DNA of 64,000 nucleotides from Bacteroidaceae bacterium (GTDB lineage Bacteria > Bacteroidota > Bacteroidia > Bacteroidales > Bacteroidaceae). Shown here in pieces: positions 51,585 through 60,940 of the stretch. The notes beneath the pieces are model-generated. The model was not told the origin of the DNA. It saw nothing but the letters and a program-made list of their open reading frames with translations, and ran no database searches. The stretch covers positions 1 through 64,000 of the forward strand of contig JAFZDY010000057.1 in NCBI GenBank assembly GCA_017560945.1, in the 5' to 3' direction. A program made the position numbers and the translations under genes. The stretch's first letter is position 1. Each line of letters opens with the position of its first letter.

Positions 51585-52976
51585 ATGAAAAAGATTCTCC
51601 CCATAGTCCTCCTCATGTTCATCACGGCCATCATAGGGAATGGTTGTGTGGGGAGGCGTCGCGCACACGGTTCGTTGTCAACCCACGACCTTACACAGAT
51701 AAAGGATAGTGGAAAATTGGTAGCGTTGACCCTGTATAGTTCGACTACCTATTTTTTGTACAGGGGAGAACCCATGGGATTTCAATACGAATTGGCCGAG
51801 CAATTTGCCCGTTCGTTAGGGGTAGAATTGGAAATGAAGATAGCCGCCAATGCGCAAGAGTTACAACAGATGCTATTACAAGGCAAGGGAGACTTGATCG
51901 TGTACAACATGCCCATGACAATGGAGGGGAAAGAACATCTGCTCTATTGCGGAAATGACATCATAAACCACCAAGTGCTGGTGCAACGAAGTGGCAAACG
52001 AGGAAGTCAACTGACCGATGTTACTCAACTGATTGGTAAAGAGGTGCACGTAAAACCAGGACGAAGCCTGAACCGACTAATGAACTTGAACAAGGAACTA
52101 GGCGGAGGCATCCTCATCCACGAGGTGAACGGAGACAGCATCTCAGAAGAGGACCTCATCGCACAAGTGGCTCATGGCGAAATTGCCTACACTGTATGTG
52201 ATAACGAAGTGGCACAACTGAACAAAACGTACTTTCCACAACTGAACATCCGCCTAAAAGTAGGTATGGATCAACGTTCGTCGTGGGCCGTACGCAAGGA
52301 CCAACCCCTATTAGCCGAAGCCGCCAATCAATGGCATAGCCAAAATGCCAGTTCACCAGCTTACAAAGCCAGCATGAAACGATACTTTGAACATGCCAAG
52401 GCTCAACCACACTACTACATCCTATCCGTGAAGGATGGAAAGATTTCGCACTACGACGACCTCTTCAAGAAATACGCTGATAGCATTGGATGGGATTGGA
52501 AACTGATAGCCTCGTTGGCCTACAATGAGTCAAACTTCGACACCTCGGTAGTATCATGGGCAGGCGCCAAAGGGCTGATGCAACTGATGCCTCGCACGGC
52601 GAGAGCCTTGGGAGTACCCGAAGGTAAAGAACACAATGCCGAGGAGAGTGTGAAAGCCGCCACACGATACTTGAAACAGATGGAGAGAAATTTCAAGAAC
52701 ATTACGGACGAGGATGAGCGCATCAACTTTGTACTTGCCTCGTACAACGCAGGTATCGGACACATCTACGACGCCATGGCCTTGGCCGAAAAATACGGAC
52801 ACGACAAATACCGATGGATAGACAATGTAGAGAAATACGTGCTATTGAAAAGTAAGCCAGAGTACTACAACGACTCCATCTGCCGCAATGGATATTTCCG
52901 AGGAACAGAAACCTATGAATTTGTGCGCGAAATCAGAGCACGCCACAAAATCTATGTAGAAAAGATCAAAGATTGA
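51585..52976 (+). CDS. membrane-bound lytic murein transglycosylase, MltF-like
   Basis: The 463-residue lipoprotein (lipobox in IIGNGC) has a type 3 solute-binding-like domain (about 45-270; ALTLYSSTTYFLYRGEPMGFQYELAEQFA, LIVYNMPMTMEGKEHLLY, VKPGRSLNRLMNL) and a C-terminal SLT transglycosylase domain with catalytic Glu in SLAYNESNFD, then SWAGAKGLMQLMPRTARALGV and NFVLASYNAGIGHIYDA. This is the MltF architecture: it cleaves the glycan strands of peptidoglycan and the binding domain senses muropeptides. Its TGA overlaps the next ATG by one base. Confidence 0.9.
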   Translation: MKKILPIVLLMFITAIIGNGCVGRRRAHGSLSTHDLTQIKDSGKLVALTLYSSTTYFLYRGEPMGFQYELAEQFARSLGVELEMKIAANAQELQQMLLQGKGDLIVYNMPMTMEGKEHLLYCGNDIINHQVLVQRSGKRGSQLTDVTQLIGKEVHVKPGRSLNRLMNLNKELGGGILIHEVNGDSISEEDLIAQVAHGEIAYTVCDNEVAQLNKTYFPQLNIRLKVGMDQRSSWAVRKDQPLLAEAANQWHSQNASSPAYKASMKRYFEHAKAQPHYYILSVKDGKISHYDDLFKKYADSIGWDWKLIASLAYNESNFDTSVVSWAGAKGLMQLMPRTARALGVPEGKEHNAEESVKAATRYLKQMERNFKNITDEDERINFVLASYNAGIGHIYDAMALAEKYGHDKYRWIDNVEKYVLLKSKPEYYNDSICRNGYFRGTETYEFVREIRARHKIYVEKIKD

Positions 52977-55900
52977 TGGGACTATTTGATGAAATCCTAC
53001 AATATCACCAATCAAGTTTGACATTGGTTGAGAAATATAGCAGATTGTACAATTTGCTCGACCGAGTGTGCAAACAACTGACTGCCGATTACGACACAGA
53101 TTTCTCAAACCTATTCTCCAGACTCTATGCCATTTGTCGACAAACAGGATGGAAACGTACGGCCATCGAACGCTTCCGCATGAACGCCCGACAAGTAATG
53201 CGAGGTGAGACGACTCCGCACGAAGAGGATTATTTATACGACTTAAAAGCCCTGTGCGAAGCCATCAGTCATTTCTATCAAACGGAAATTCCCCAATGCC
53301 TGGCCACCACATTACCAGTACAATGGCGCTCACAAGCCAACACTCTGCACACTGGCAGCACGGCCAAGCGTATCCGAATGGTAGTGGATCATTGGGACGA
53401 ACAATTCATCTATGGATGCACCGACGAAGGTGAAGAAGATGCCTTCGTAAAAGTTAACTACACCGAGTACGAGCCTTTTCAACACATTCCCGAATTGCTC
53501 TATGAAGGGGCACAACTCAACCTTCTCACCACGTCCATTGATGAAGAGGGTATATTTTATCCCGAGCAAATTGTCTTAGAACCTGATTATCTGATTGACA
53601 TCAGCGCATTGGCCGAGTGTATGCAACACTACGGAAACCATCCGCTCAACTACATTGTCCACAAGTTCAAGCCACGTGAGACAAGCCACTACATTCTCTT
53701 AGGTAATGCGGCTAACCAATTCTTGGACGATTGTGTCAACGAGCAACCTGAACAACTTGCTACATTTCTAAACTCCATACAAAAAGCTTTTCGAGATGAC
53801 ATCCTATCCTACACCGCTTGTGATAAGATAGACAAAGACTACTTCGAACGTGCCGAGGAGCAATTCAATGCCATTCGCGAAACAGTGCAAGCCCTATTTC
53901 ACTCTCCCACTTGTCAAATAGATAAGGATGGAGCTTTGTTAGAGCCTTCATTCCTGTGCGAGTGTATGGGATTGCAAGGACGTATGGACTTTCTACAAGG
54001 AGACTTCCGTAATCTGATTGAATTGAAATCGGGAAAAGCCGAAGGTATAGGAAGCAATCTTCGTCCACGCGAAAGCCACGCCCTACAAATGGCATTATAC
54101 AAGGAGGTACTATTTTACAACTTGGATATCCCTCGCGACGCGGTCAATTGCTATCTATTCTATTCACAATATCCCAAACTATTTGCCGAGCGAAGTGCCA
54201 AGGCTCAGATTCAACGAGCCATAGCCCTGCGCAATCACATTGTCCGAAATGAGATAGAGATGAAGACAGATGGTGGCCGGCGATTGTTACCTTCCATCAC
54301 TCCCAACCTATTGAATACGCGACAGGTGAAAGGCCGCTTATGGGAGGCCTTCCAAGAGCCTCAACTTAGGGATTTCCTTGCTCCGTTTCATACGAATAAT
54401 CCATTGATCATGGAGTACTTCTATACATTCACGGCCTTCGTTGCACGCGAACAATTCCTTTCGAAAATGGGAGATGCACGATGTGATAACTCCAATGGAT
54501 TTGCCCAAATATGGAATAGTGACACATTGACCAAACAAACTTCAGGCGACATTCTCATAGGTTTGACAATTGAGGAATTTATCTACAACGAGGGAATAGA
54601 GAAAGTAGTCTTACAAATTCCTCCACACGATGTGGGATTCCTTCCCAACTTCCGTACAGGAGACATTGTATTATTGTACGAACGTGAAGATGAAAGAGCC
54701 AATGCCACGAGCAAACAAGTCATCAGAGGAAGTATCGAATACTTGGATACGAGCAAGATTGTTGTTGTGCTAAGAAACAAGCAACGAAACCCCATTGTCT
54801 TTCATCAAGCAAGTCATTATGCCATTGAGCACGATTTCATGGATGCTTCTTATGGCAATCTTTACCGAGGGATGTACGCATTGTTGACCACTCCTGCACA
54901 TCGGCAAGAGTTGATTCTTTGCCAACGCAATCCAGAAATAGATACGAGTGTATCCTTAGTGGGTAACTACTTGAATGAACAGATTAACGACATTGTCCTC
55001 CGAGCCAAACAAGCTAAAGACTATTTCCTTCTTGTAGGCCCTCCAGGTACTGGAAAGACATCGGTAGCCCTTCGCTCCATAGTAGAGGAACTATGCACCA
55101 ACTCGTCGGACATCCTGCTATTGTCCTACACTAACAGGGCCGTGGACGAGATATGCGAGATGTTGGAAAGCATACACCCCACTCCACCATATCTGCGTAT
55201 CGGTGGAGAGCTGTCATGTGAAACACGATTCCGTCCACATTTGACAAAAAACATATTACAAGAGTGTCGCAATCGCAAAGAGGTGATACAAACATTACAA
55301 AAGATACATATCGTGGTAGGTACTGTGAGTAGCATCAGTGGGCATCCCGAACTATTTGACCTCAAGCATTTCGATGCGGCTATCATTGATGAAGCTTCTC
55401 AAATATTAGAGCCTCAAATAATGGGTATCCTGTGTGCCCACAAGGGTGGAGTGTGCGCTATTGACAAGTTCATCCTCATAGGTGATCACAAACAACTACC
55501 CGCAGTGGTGCTCCAACGCCCTGAAGACTCAGATGTGGAGGATGAGGGACTGAATGCCATAGGGCTTACTGATTGTAGGAACTCACTTTTCGAACGTCTC
55601 TATGCGAGGACTTCCGAGGAGCGAATGTGTGCTATGTTGCACAGACAAGGACGTATGCACCCTACTGTCAGTGCCTTTGCCAATCACCATTTCTATGGGA
55701 GCAAATTGGACATCGTACCCGTTGAACACCAGCAAGCACCATTGGAGTGGAAAACCTTCTCATCCAACGATGAGATGGAAGCATTGGTGGCTACCCGACG
55801 TGTCTGTTTCCTGAATGCCCCTTGTCCACCAACCGAGGACTCCAATAAGACGAACCGCAATGAAGCACGTATTGTTGCTCAATTAGTAAAGGCCATACAT

Positions 55901-56275
55901 ACATTGTGCCAAAGGAACAAGCTGCCCTTCGACGCGGCTCGAAGGATAGGCATCATTGTACCTTTCCGTAACCAGATATCGATGATTACTCGTGAGTTAG
56001 AAAAACTCGGCATTGAGGGGACCGAAGTCATCACTATCGACACAGTAGAGCGATACCAAGGGAGCCAACGCGACATCATCATTTATAGCACCACGATAAG
56101 CCAACCTTATCAATTGGACATCCTCTCTGTCACCACCCATACAGACGGGCAACTCGTGGATCGAAAGTTGAACGTGGCACTTACTCGCGCTCGTAAGCAA
56201 CTCTTCATCACCGGCAATGCTCACTTGCTGAGAGAAAACCCCATATATCGTAGTCTGATAGACGAGACATTGTAA
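52976..56275 (+). CDS. Dna2-like PD-(D/E)xK nuclease / SF1B helicase fusion
   Basis: From the ATG at 52976 (overlapping the mltF TGA by one base) the protein has 1099 residues. A Cas4/RecB-type nuclease motif is visible at Asp338 (GRMDF) with E349-x-K351 (LIELKSG). The C-terminal half is an SF1B helicase: Walker A GPPGTGKT (about 687-694), DEAS (AIIDEASQILEP, near 804), QGRMHP, VERYQGSQRDIIIYS and LNVALTRARKQLFITG. The layout is like eukaryotic Dna2 and related bacterial AAA_11/AAA_12 proteins. It should process DNA ends or flaps. The coupling to mltF is conserved-looking but unexplained. Confidence 0.85.
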   Translation: MGLFDEILQYHQSSLTLVEKYSRLYNLLDRVCKQLTADYDTDFSNLFSRLYAICRQTGWKRTAIERFRMNARQVMRGETTPHEEDYLYDLKALCEAISHFYQTEIPQCLATTLPVQWRSQANTLHTGSTAKRIRMVVDHWDEQFIYGCTDEGEEDAFVKVNYTEYEPFQHIPELLYEGAQLNLLTTSIDEEGIFYPEQIVLEPDYLIDISALAECMQHYGNHPLNYIVHKFKPRETSHYILLGNAANQFLDDCVNEQPEQLATFLNSIQKAFRDDILSYTACDKIDKDYFERAEEQFNAIRETVQALFHSPTCQIDKDGALLEPSFLCECMGLQGRMDFLQGDFRNLIELKSGKAEGIGSNLRPRESHALQMALYKEVLFYNLDIPRDAVNCYLFYSQYPKLFAERSAKAQIQRAIALRNHIVRNEIEMKTDGGRRLLPSITPNLLNTRQVKGRLWEAFQEPQLRDFLAPFHTNNPLIMEYFYTFTAFVAREQFLSKMGDARCDNSNGFAQIWNSDTLTKQTSGDILIGLTIEEFIYNEGIEKVVLQIPPHDVGFLPNFRTGDIVLLYEREDERANATSKQVIRGSIEYLDTSKIVVVLRNKQRNPIVFHQASHYAIEHDFMDASYGNLYRGMYALLTTPAHRQELILCQRNPEIDTSVSLVGNYLNEQINDIVLRAKQAKDYFLLVGPPGTGKTSVALRSIVEELCTNSSDILLLSYTNRAVDEICEMLESIHPTPPYLRIGGELSCETRFRPHLTKNILQECRNRKEVIQTLQKIHIVVGTVSSISGHPELFDLKHFDAAIIDEASQILEPQIMGILCAHKGGVCAIDKFILIGDHKQLPAVVLQRPEDSDVEDEGLNAIGLTDCRNSLFERLYARTSEERMCAMLHRQGRMHPTVSAFANHHFYGSKLDIVPVEHQQAPLEWKTFSSNDEMEALVATRRVCFLNAPCPPTEDSNKTNRNEARIVAQLVKAIHTLCQRNKLPFDAARRIGIIVPFRNQISMITRELEKLGIEGTEVITIDTVERYQGSQRDIIIYSTTISQPYQLDILSVTTHTDGQLVDRKLNVALTRARKQLFITGNAHLLRENPIYRSLIDETL

Positions 56276-56343
56276 AGGGCTACCCCACCCTTCATATTTT
56301 ATGCTTTCGCACCTCACATTTCGGAGCATTTCACTCCTTACTT

Positions 56344-57345
56344 TCAATGAGAGATGGGACGAGTGGTGACCTTTTTCTGCTCACTGAAATATTTCATGAA
56401 CTGAATACGCTCGTACAGGTGACCTCCATCTGTCGCGTTCATATTCATCAACCCCTTCAATTGCTCGATGGAGCTGTACTTATGCAGTTTCATCCATTGG
56501 AGTAACTGATTCTTCATCGCCTCTATGCGTTGGGGACCATTCCAAAATAGTGTCGTGCATACCTCCACGGCAGAGGCACCGGCCAACAGAGCCTTCACTG
56601 CCCCCCAACCATCGTGCACGCCACCCGATGCGGCATAGTCCAATCCAGGGACACGAGCCGAACAAATGCCCAACCATCGCAATGAGTCACATAGGTCCGA
56701 CGGACGTGTCCACATCTCGCCCGCGTGAAATTTCCCTGTCTCTATGTGGATGTCTGGACGATAAGGACGATTGAAGAGCACCACTGCCGCAGCCCCATTG
56801 GCATATAGCTGATTCACCAATGCCACAGGGTTAGTCAGGTTCATTCCTAACTTTATGATGATGGGCAGATGCACATACTTTCGTACCCTGTCCAGTATAT
56901 CGATATGTCGGCGCTCATATGCCCCAAACTCATATTCCTTGTCAGCCTGTATCTCCATGATATTCAATTCCAAGGCATCGGCCCCCGCCTTTTCCACGAA
57001 CCCCGCATACTCAGCCCACTCTGTACGAGTAGAGCAATTGATACTGGCTATCACGGGTATGGTACAGAGGCGCTTAGCCTCCTCTATCAACCCTATGTGC
57101 TCTGATAAGGAATGTGCACGCAGGTAGGTACGTAGGTAGTCGTCACCCTCCACACTCGTGGGGTCATACCACCTATCGTGTTCCTGCATAATCTGCTCCT
57201 CAAAGATAGATTTCAACACCACAGCACCTGCACCAGCCTCCTCCCAGGCAAGACACTTGGGCGCTGTATCTGTCAGTCCTGAGCTACTGACAATGAACGG
57301 ATTGCGCAATTGTAGCTCTGCAAAACTTGTATATAAGTCTGTCAT
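56344..57345 (-). CDS. dihydroorotate dehydrogenase-like protein
   Basis: From the Met at 57345 the protein has 333 residues (a Met at 57360 is five residues further upstream). The PyrD-like TIM barrel shows LYTSFAELQLRNPFIVSSSGLTD, ASINCSTRTEWAEYAGFVEKAGADALELNI, LPIIIKLGMNL and DYAASGGVHDGWGAVKALLAGASAVEVCTTLFWNGP. It matches the DHOD-like branch often seen in anaerobes, in which the usual DHO-specific NPGxxxxxxxN loop differs (here LELNIMEI). True DHODH activity is therefore uncertain. It stands alone, convergent with the helicase. Confidence 0.8.
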   Translation of the reverse strand: MTDLYTSFAELQLRNPFIVSSSGLTDTAPKCLAWEEAGAGAVVLKSIFEEQIMQEHDRWYDPTSVEGDDYLRTYLRAHSLSEHIGLIEEAKRLCTIPVIASINCSTRTEWAEYAGFVEKAGADALELNIMEIQADKEYEFGAYERRHIDILDRVRKYVHLPIIIKLGMNLTNPVALVNQLYANGAAAVVLFNRPYRPDIHIETGKFHAGEMWTRPSDLCDSLRWLGICSARVPGLDYAASGGVHDGWGAVKALLAGASAVEVCTTLFWNGPQRIEAMKNQLLQWMKLHKYSSIEQLKGLMNMNATDGGHLYERIQFMKYFSEQKKVTTRPISH

Positions 57346-57518
57346 AATATAATCATTCACTAAATATAACCATTAACCTCTTATATAACAAACCATCGAG
57401 GGTAATAGTTCAGGCGCATTTCACCCACAACTCACCCACATACGATACAATGTCGAGGGTACAAGTGTGCACTAAAAGCCGATGTGGATAAAAAGGTCAA
57501 AAAAGATAAGTCGCGCCC

Positions 57519-57550
57519 TTTGCTCATATCCAAAAATTTAACTATCTTTG
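57519..57550 (+). promoter_or_regulatory. promoter of the purM-prfA-pyrF operon
   Basis: TTTG (57519-57522) and TATCTTTG (57543-57550), 20 bases apart, 50 bases before the purM ATG. Confidence 0.7.
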
Positions 57551-57599
57551 CACCCATATAAAAGCAAAGATGTATAACATATAACAATATATCACAACG

Positions 57600-58772
57600 A
57601 TGAGCAATCAACGATACATGATGCGTGGCGTATCGGCCTCGAAAGAAGATGTGCACAATGCCATCAAAAACATTGATAAGGGTCTCTATCCCAAAGCATT
57701 CTGCAAGATTATCCCCGATATTTTAGGTGGCGATCCAGAGTATTGTAACATTATGCACGCCGACGGAGCGGGCACCAAATCATCATTGGCTTACCTCTAT
57801 TGGAAAGAAACTGGCGACCTGAGTGTATGGAAAGGCATTGCGCAAGACGCACTCATCATGAACATCGACGATTTGTTATGCGTAGGTGCAGTGGACAACA
57901 TTTTAGTAAGTTCCACCATCGGTCGCAACAAGTTGTTGGTACCTGGCGAAGTCATCAGTGCCATCATCAATGGAACTGACGAACTGTTGGCCGAGTTACG
58001 CGAAATGGGTGTAGGAGTATATGCTACAGGCGGAGAAACAGCTGATGTGGGCGACCTCGTACGTACCATCATTGTAGACTCAACGGTTACCTGCCGCATG
58101 AAACGTAGCGATGTGATAGACAATGCAAATATCCGTCCAGGAGACGTCATCGTGGGTCTTGCTTCATACGGACAAGCCACCTATGAGAAGGAGTACAATG
58201 GTGGTATGGGAAGCAATGGTTTGACCAGCGCCCGTCACGATGTATTCGCCAAGTATTTGGCAGAGAAATATCCTGAAAGTTACGATGCTGGAGTGCCCGA
58301 TGAATTGGTATACAGCGGAGGATTGAAGTTGACTGATGCCGTAGAAGGCAGTCCCATTGACGCAGGAAAATTGGTGCTTTCACCTACACGTACTTACGCC
58401 CCCGTTGTGAAAAAACTTTTGGATAACCTGAGAAAAAATATCCACGGTATGGTGCATTGCTCGGGCGGTGCACAGACAAAGGTGCTGCACTTCGTGGGCG
58501 ACAATTGCCGTGTCATCAAGGACAATCTCTTCCCCGTGCCTCCCTTGTTCAAGACTATCAAGGAGCAGAGCAACACCGATTGGGCAGAGATGTACAAAGT
58601 GTTCAACATGGGACATCGCCTCGAGGTTTATTTGGCTCCCGAGTATGCTGAGGAAGTTATTGCCATCTCAAAGAGCTTCGGCATTGACGCACAAATCATC
58701 GGTCGCATAGAGGAGAGCAATGGCACCAAGGAACTGACTATCAAGAGCGAGTTTGGAGAATTTAAGTATTGA
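57600..58772 (+). CDS. purM: phosphoribosylformylglycinamidine cyclo-ligase (AIR synthase-like)
   Basis: The 390-residue protein has the PurM/AIR synthetase fold: HADGAGTKSSLAYLY (ATP site), DDLLCVGAVDNIL, ATGGETADVGDLVRTIIVDSTVTC, VGLASYGQATYEKEYNGGMGSNGLTSARHDVF, HCSGGAQTKVL, FNMGHRLEVYL. This branch, long in Bacteroidetes, carries a divergent start (SKEDVHNAIKNIDKGLYP). It should form AIR from FGAM in purine synthesis. Followed by a 27-residue membrane ORF and prfA. Confidence 0.85.
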   Translation: MSNQRYMMRGVSASKEDVHNAIKNIDKGLYPKAFCKIIPDILGGDPEYCNIMHADGAGTKSSLAYLYWKETGDLSVWKGIAQDALIMNIDDLLCVGAVDNILVSSTIGRNKLLVPGEVISAIINGTDELLAELREMGVGVYATGGETADVGDLVRTIIVDSTVTCRMKRSDVIDNANIRPGDVIVGLASYGQATYEKEYNGGMGSNGLTSARHDVFAKYLAEKYPESYDAGVPDELVYSGGLKLTDAVEGSPIDAGKLVLSPTRTYAPVVKKLLDNLRKNIHGMVHCSGGAQTKVLHFVGDNCRVIKDNLFPVPPLFKTIKEQSNTDWAEMYKVFNMGHRLEVYLAPEYAEEVIAISKSFGIDAQIIGRIEESNGTKELTIKSEFGEFKY

Positions 58773-58779
58773 TTCATCC

Positions 58780-58863
58780 ATGATATACGTAGTCACCATC
58801 GTAGCCTTTGTTATTTGCTTCTTTGCATGGAGGCAATTTTTCAACCAAATAAAGAAGAAATAA
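58780..58863 (+). CDS. 27-residue single-helix membrane peptide
   Basis: An ATG at 58780 opens 27 codons: MIYVVTIVAFVICFFAWRQF followed by FNQIKKK and TAA at 58861-58863, which abuts the prfA ATG (58864). A hydrophobic helix with an aromatic/basic end is the classic shape of a small inner-membrane peptide. The stop-start contact suggests coupling to prfA. Unknown function; it may also be a chance frame. Confidence 0.5.
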   Translation: MIYVVTIVAFVICFFAWRQFFNQIKKK

Positions 58864-59979
58864 ATGGCTACAGAGAATAACAACATATTAGAGAAACTCG
58901 AGGGGCTGATTGCCCGCTTCGAGGAGGTATCGACACTCATCACCGACCCCAACGTGATAGCCGACCAGGCACGCTATGTAAAGTTGACCAAGGAATACAA
59001 GGACTTGAGCGAAATCATGCGTGTACGAAAGGAGTACGTGGACGCACTCAATGGCTACGAAGAGGCAAAGCAACTACTCCTCACCGAGAGTGACCCCGAG
59101 ATGAAGGAAATGGCTCGTGAAGAGGCCAATCTATGCGAAGAACGCATCCCTCAGTTGGAGGAAGAGATTAAACTCCTGTTAGTACCTGCCGACCCGCAAG
59201 ACGACCGCAATGCGGTACTCGAAATACGCGGAGGAACAGGAGGCGACGAAGCAGCTATCTTTGCGGGCGACCTTTTCCGCATGTACGCCAAATATTGCGA
59301 ATCGAAGGGATGGCGTATGGAAGTGTCGAGCGCCAGCGAAGGAGCCGCTGGAGGATATAAGGAAATCATTTGTTCAGTAACAGGCGACAAGGTCTACGGA
59401 ACACTAAAATATGAATCAGGTGTCCACCGCGTACAACGCGTGCCAGCCACCGAAACACAAGGACGTGTACATACCTCAGCCGCATCGGTAGCCGTACTCC
59501 CCGAAGCCGAAGCCTTCGACGTAGAAATCAACGAAGGTGAAATAAAGTGGGACACCTTCCGTTCAAGCGGTGCAGGTGGACAAAATGTAAACAAGGTAGA
59601 GTCAGGTGTACGCTTGCGATACAACTGGCGAAATCCAAATACTGGCGAAGTACAAGAAATCCTCATCGAATGTACTGAGACGCGCGACCAACCCAAGAAC
59701 AAGGAACGTGCTCTCTCACGTCTGCGCACTTTCATTTACGACAAGGAGCATCAGAAATATATCGATGACATTGCCGCCAAACGCAAAACAATGGTATCGA
59801 CAGGTGACCGTTCGGCCAAGATTCGTACCTACAACTATCCACAAGGACGAATCACCGACCACCGTATCAACTACACCATCTATAACCTTTCTGCCTTCAT
59901 GGATGGCGACATTCAAGATTGTATCGACCAACTTATAGTAGCAGAAAATACAGAGAGAATGAAGGAGAGCGAATTGTAA
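58864..59979 (+). CDS. prfA: peptide chain release factor 1
   Basis: The 371-residue protein has the GGQ motif ([19 protein letters not shown]), [28 protein letters not shown], and the RF1 [17 protein letters not shown] stretch, plus the coiled-coil N-terminal domain. RF1 reads UAA and UAG. Normal length. Its start directly follows the 27-residue ORF stop. A 23-base gap separates it from pyrF. Confidence 0.97.
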   Translation: MATENNNILEKLEGLIARFEEVSTLITDPNVIADQARYVKLTKEYKDLSEIMRVRKEYVDALNGYEEAKQLLLTESDPEMKEMAREEANLCEERIPQLEEEIKLLLVPADPQDDRNAVLEIRGGTGGDEAAIFAGDLFRMYAKYCESKGWRMEVSSASEGAAGGYKEIICSVTGDKVYGTLKYESGVHRVQRVPATETQGRVHTSAASVAVLPEAEAFDVEINEGEIKWDTFRSSGAGGQNVNKVESGVRLRYNWRNPNTGEVQEILIECTETRDQPKNKERALSRLRTFIYDKEHQKYIDDIAAKRKTMVSTGDRSAKIRTYNYPQGRITDHRINYTIYNLSAFMDGDIQDCIDQLIVAENTERMKESEL

Positions 59980-60002
59980 CACACACAAAAAACATAAGGT
60001 AT

Positions 60003-60827
60003 ATGAACAAGCAACAACTGATTGAGCAAATCAAATTGAAAAAGTCATTCCTCTGCGTAGGACTCGACACAGACATAAAGAAGATACCCGAGCATCTATT
60101 GAATGACGAAGACCCCATCTTCGCCTTCAACAAGGCCATCATCGATGCTACTGCCCCCTATTGTATCGCATACAAGCCCAACCTTGCCTTCTACGAAAGT
60201 ATGGGAGTTAAAGGATGGATTTCTTTTGAAAAGACCGTAGAATACATCAAGAAAAATTACCCCGAGCAATTCATCATTGCAGATGCCAAACGTGGAGATA
60301 TCGGAAACACATCACAGATGTATGCCCGCACATTCTTTGAAGAATTGGACATAGATTCAGTAACCGTTGCACCTTATATGGGAGAAGATTCAGTTACTCC
60401 TTTCTTGACCTACGAAGGTAAGTGGGTGATTCTTTTGGCATTGACATCAAATAAAGGATCGCATGACTTCCAATTGACCACCGACACTGAAGGCGAACGC
60501 CTCTTCGAGAAAGTACTCCGCAAGAGTCAAGAGTGGGCAAACGATGAAAACATGATGTACGTAGTAGGTGCAACTCAAGGTCGTATGTTCGAGGATATCC
60601 GTAAGATTGCCCCCAACCACTTCCTTTTGGTACCTGGAGTAGGAGCACAAGGTGGTAGCCTTGAAGAAGTATGCAAGTATGGTATGACCAAGGATTGCGG
60701 TCTTATCGTAAATTCAAGTCGTGCTATTATCTACGCCGACAAGAGCGAACGTTTTGCCGAAGTTGCAGGTGAAGAAGCCAAGAAAGTGCAAGAGCAAATG
60801 GCAGAACAACTGAGCTCTATATTGTAA
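60003..60827 (+). CDS. pyrF: orotidine 5'-phosphate decarboxylase (type 2)
   Basis: From the ATG at 60003 the protein has 274 residues, the type 2 length. [14 protein letters not shown], the catalytic [14 protein letters not shown] (Lys and two Asp), and [37 protein letters not shown] are intact. It makes UMP from OMP. Third gene of the purM-prfA-pyrF operon; a longer frame reading back into prfA is not used. A palindrome of the GGCACGGATTACACGG family follows. Confidence 0.95.
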   Translation: MNKQQLIEQIKLKKSFLCVGLDTDIKKIPEHLLNDEDPIFAFNKAIIDATAPYCIAYKPNLAFYESMGVKGWISFEKTVEYIKKNYPEQFIIADAKRGDIGNTSQMYARTFFEELDIDSVTVAPYMGEDSVTPFLTYEGKWVILLALTSNKGSHDFQLTTDTEGERLFEKVLRKSQEWANDENMMYVVGATQGRMFEDIRKIAPNHFLLVPGVGAQGGSLEEVCKYGMTKDCGLIVNSSRAIIYADKSERFAEVAGEEAKKVQEQMAEQLSSIL

Positions 60828-60850
60828 GAAAAAACTTATATCTCTTTTTA

Positions 60851-60923
60851 GCACGGATTACATGGATTGACACGGATTTCCCTCACGCATAGGTAAATCC
60901 ACATAAATCTGTGTAATCCGTGC
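60851..60923 (+). repeat. GGCACGGATTACACGG palindrome, copy 5
   Basis: GCACGGATTACA (60851-60862) pairs with TGTAATCCGTGC (60912-60923); the inner arms diverge (TGGAT against ATCTG). Centre about 49 bases. Confidence 0.8.
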
Positions 60924-60940
60924 CTCATTAAATAAAGGAA

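Noticed and set aside
52976-56275. Phage-defence system based on the nuclease-helicase
   Set aside because: It is a single gene coupled to mltF without other defence genes or foreign composition; a repair role is at least as likely.
56344-57345. Classical pyrD
   Set aside because: The loop normally reading NPG with its Asn is changed and the gene is not with other pyr genes; only a DHODH-like label is justified.
59919-60002. An N-terminal extension of pyrF starting inside prfA
   Set aside because: The extra 28 residues are not part of the OMP decarboxylase family; the ATG at 60003 fits the domain start.
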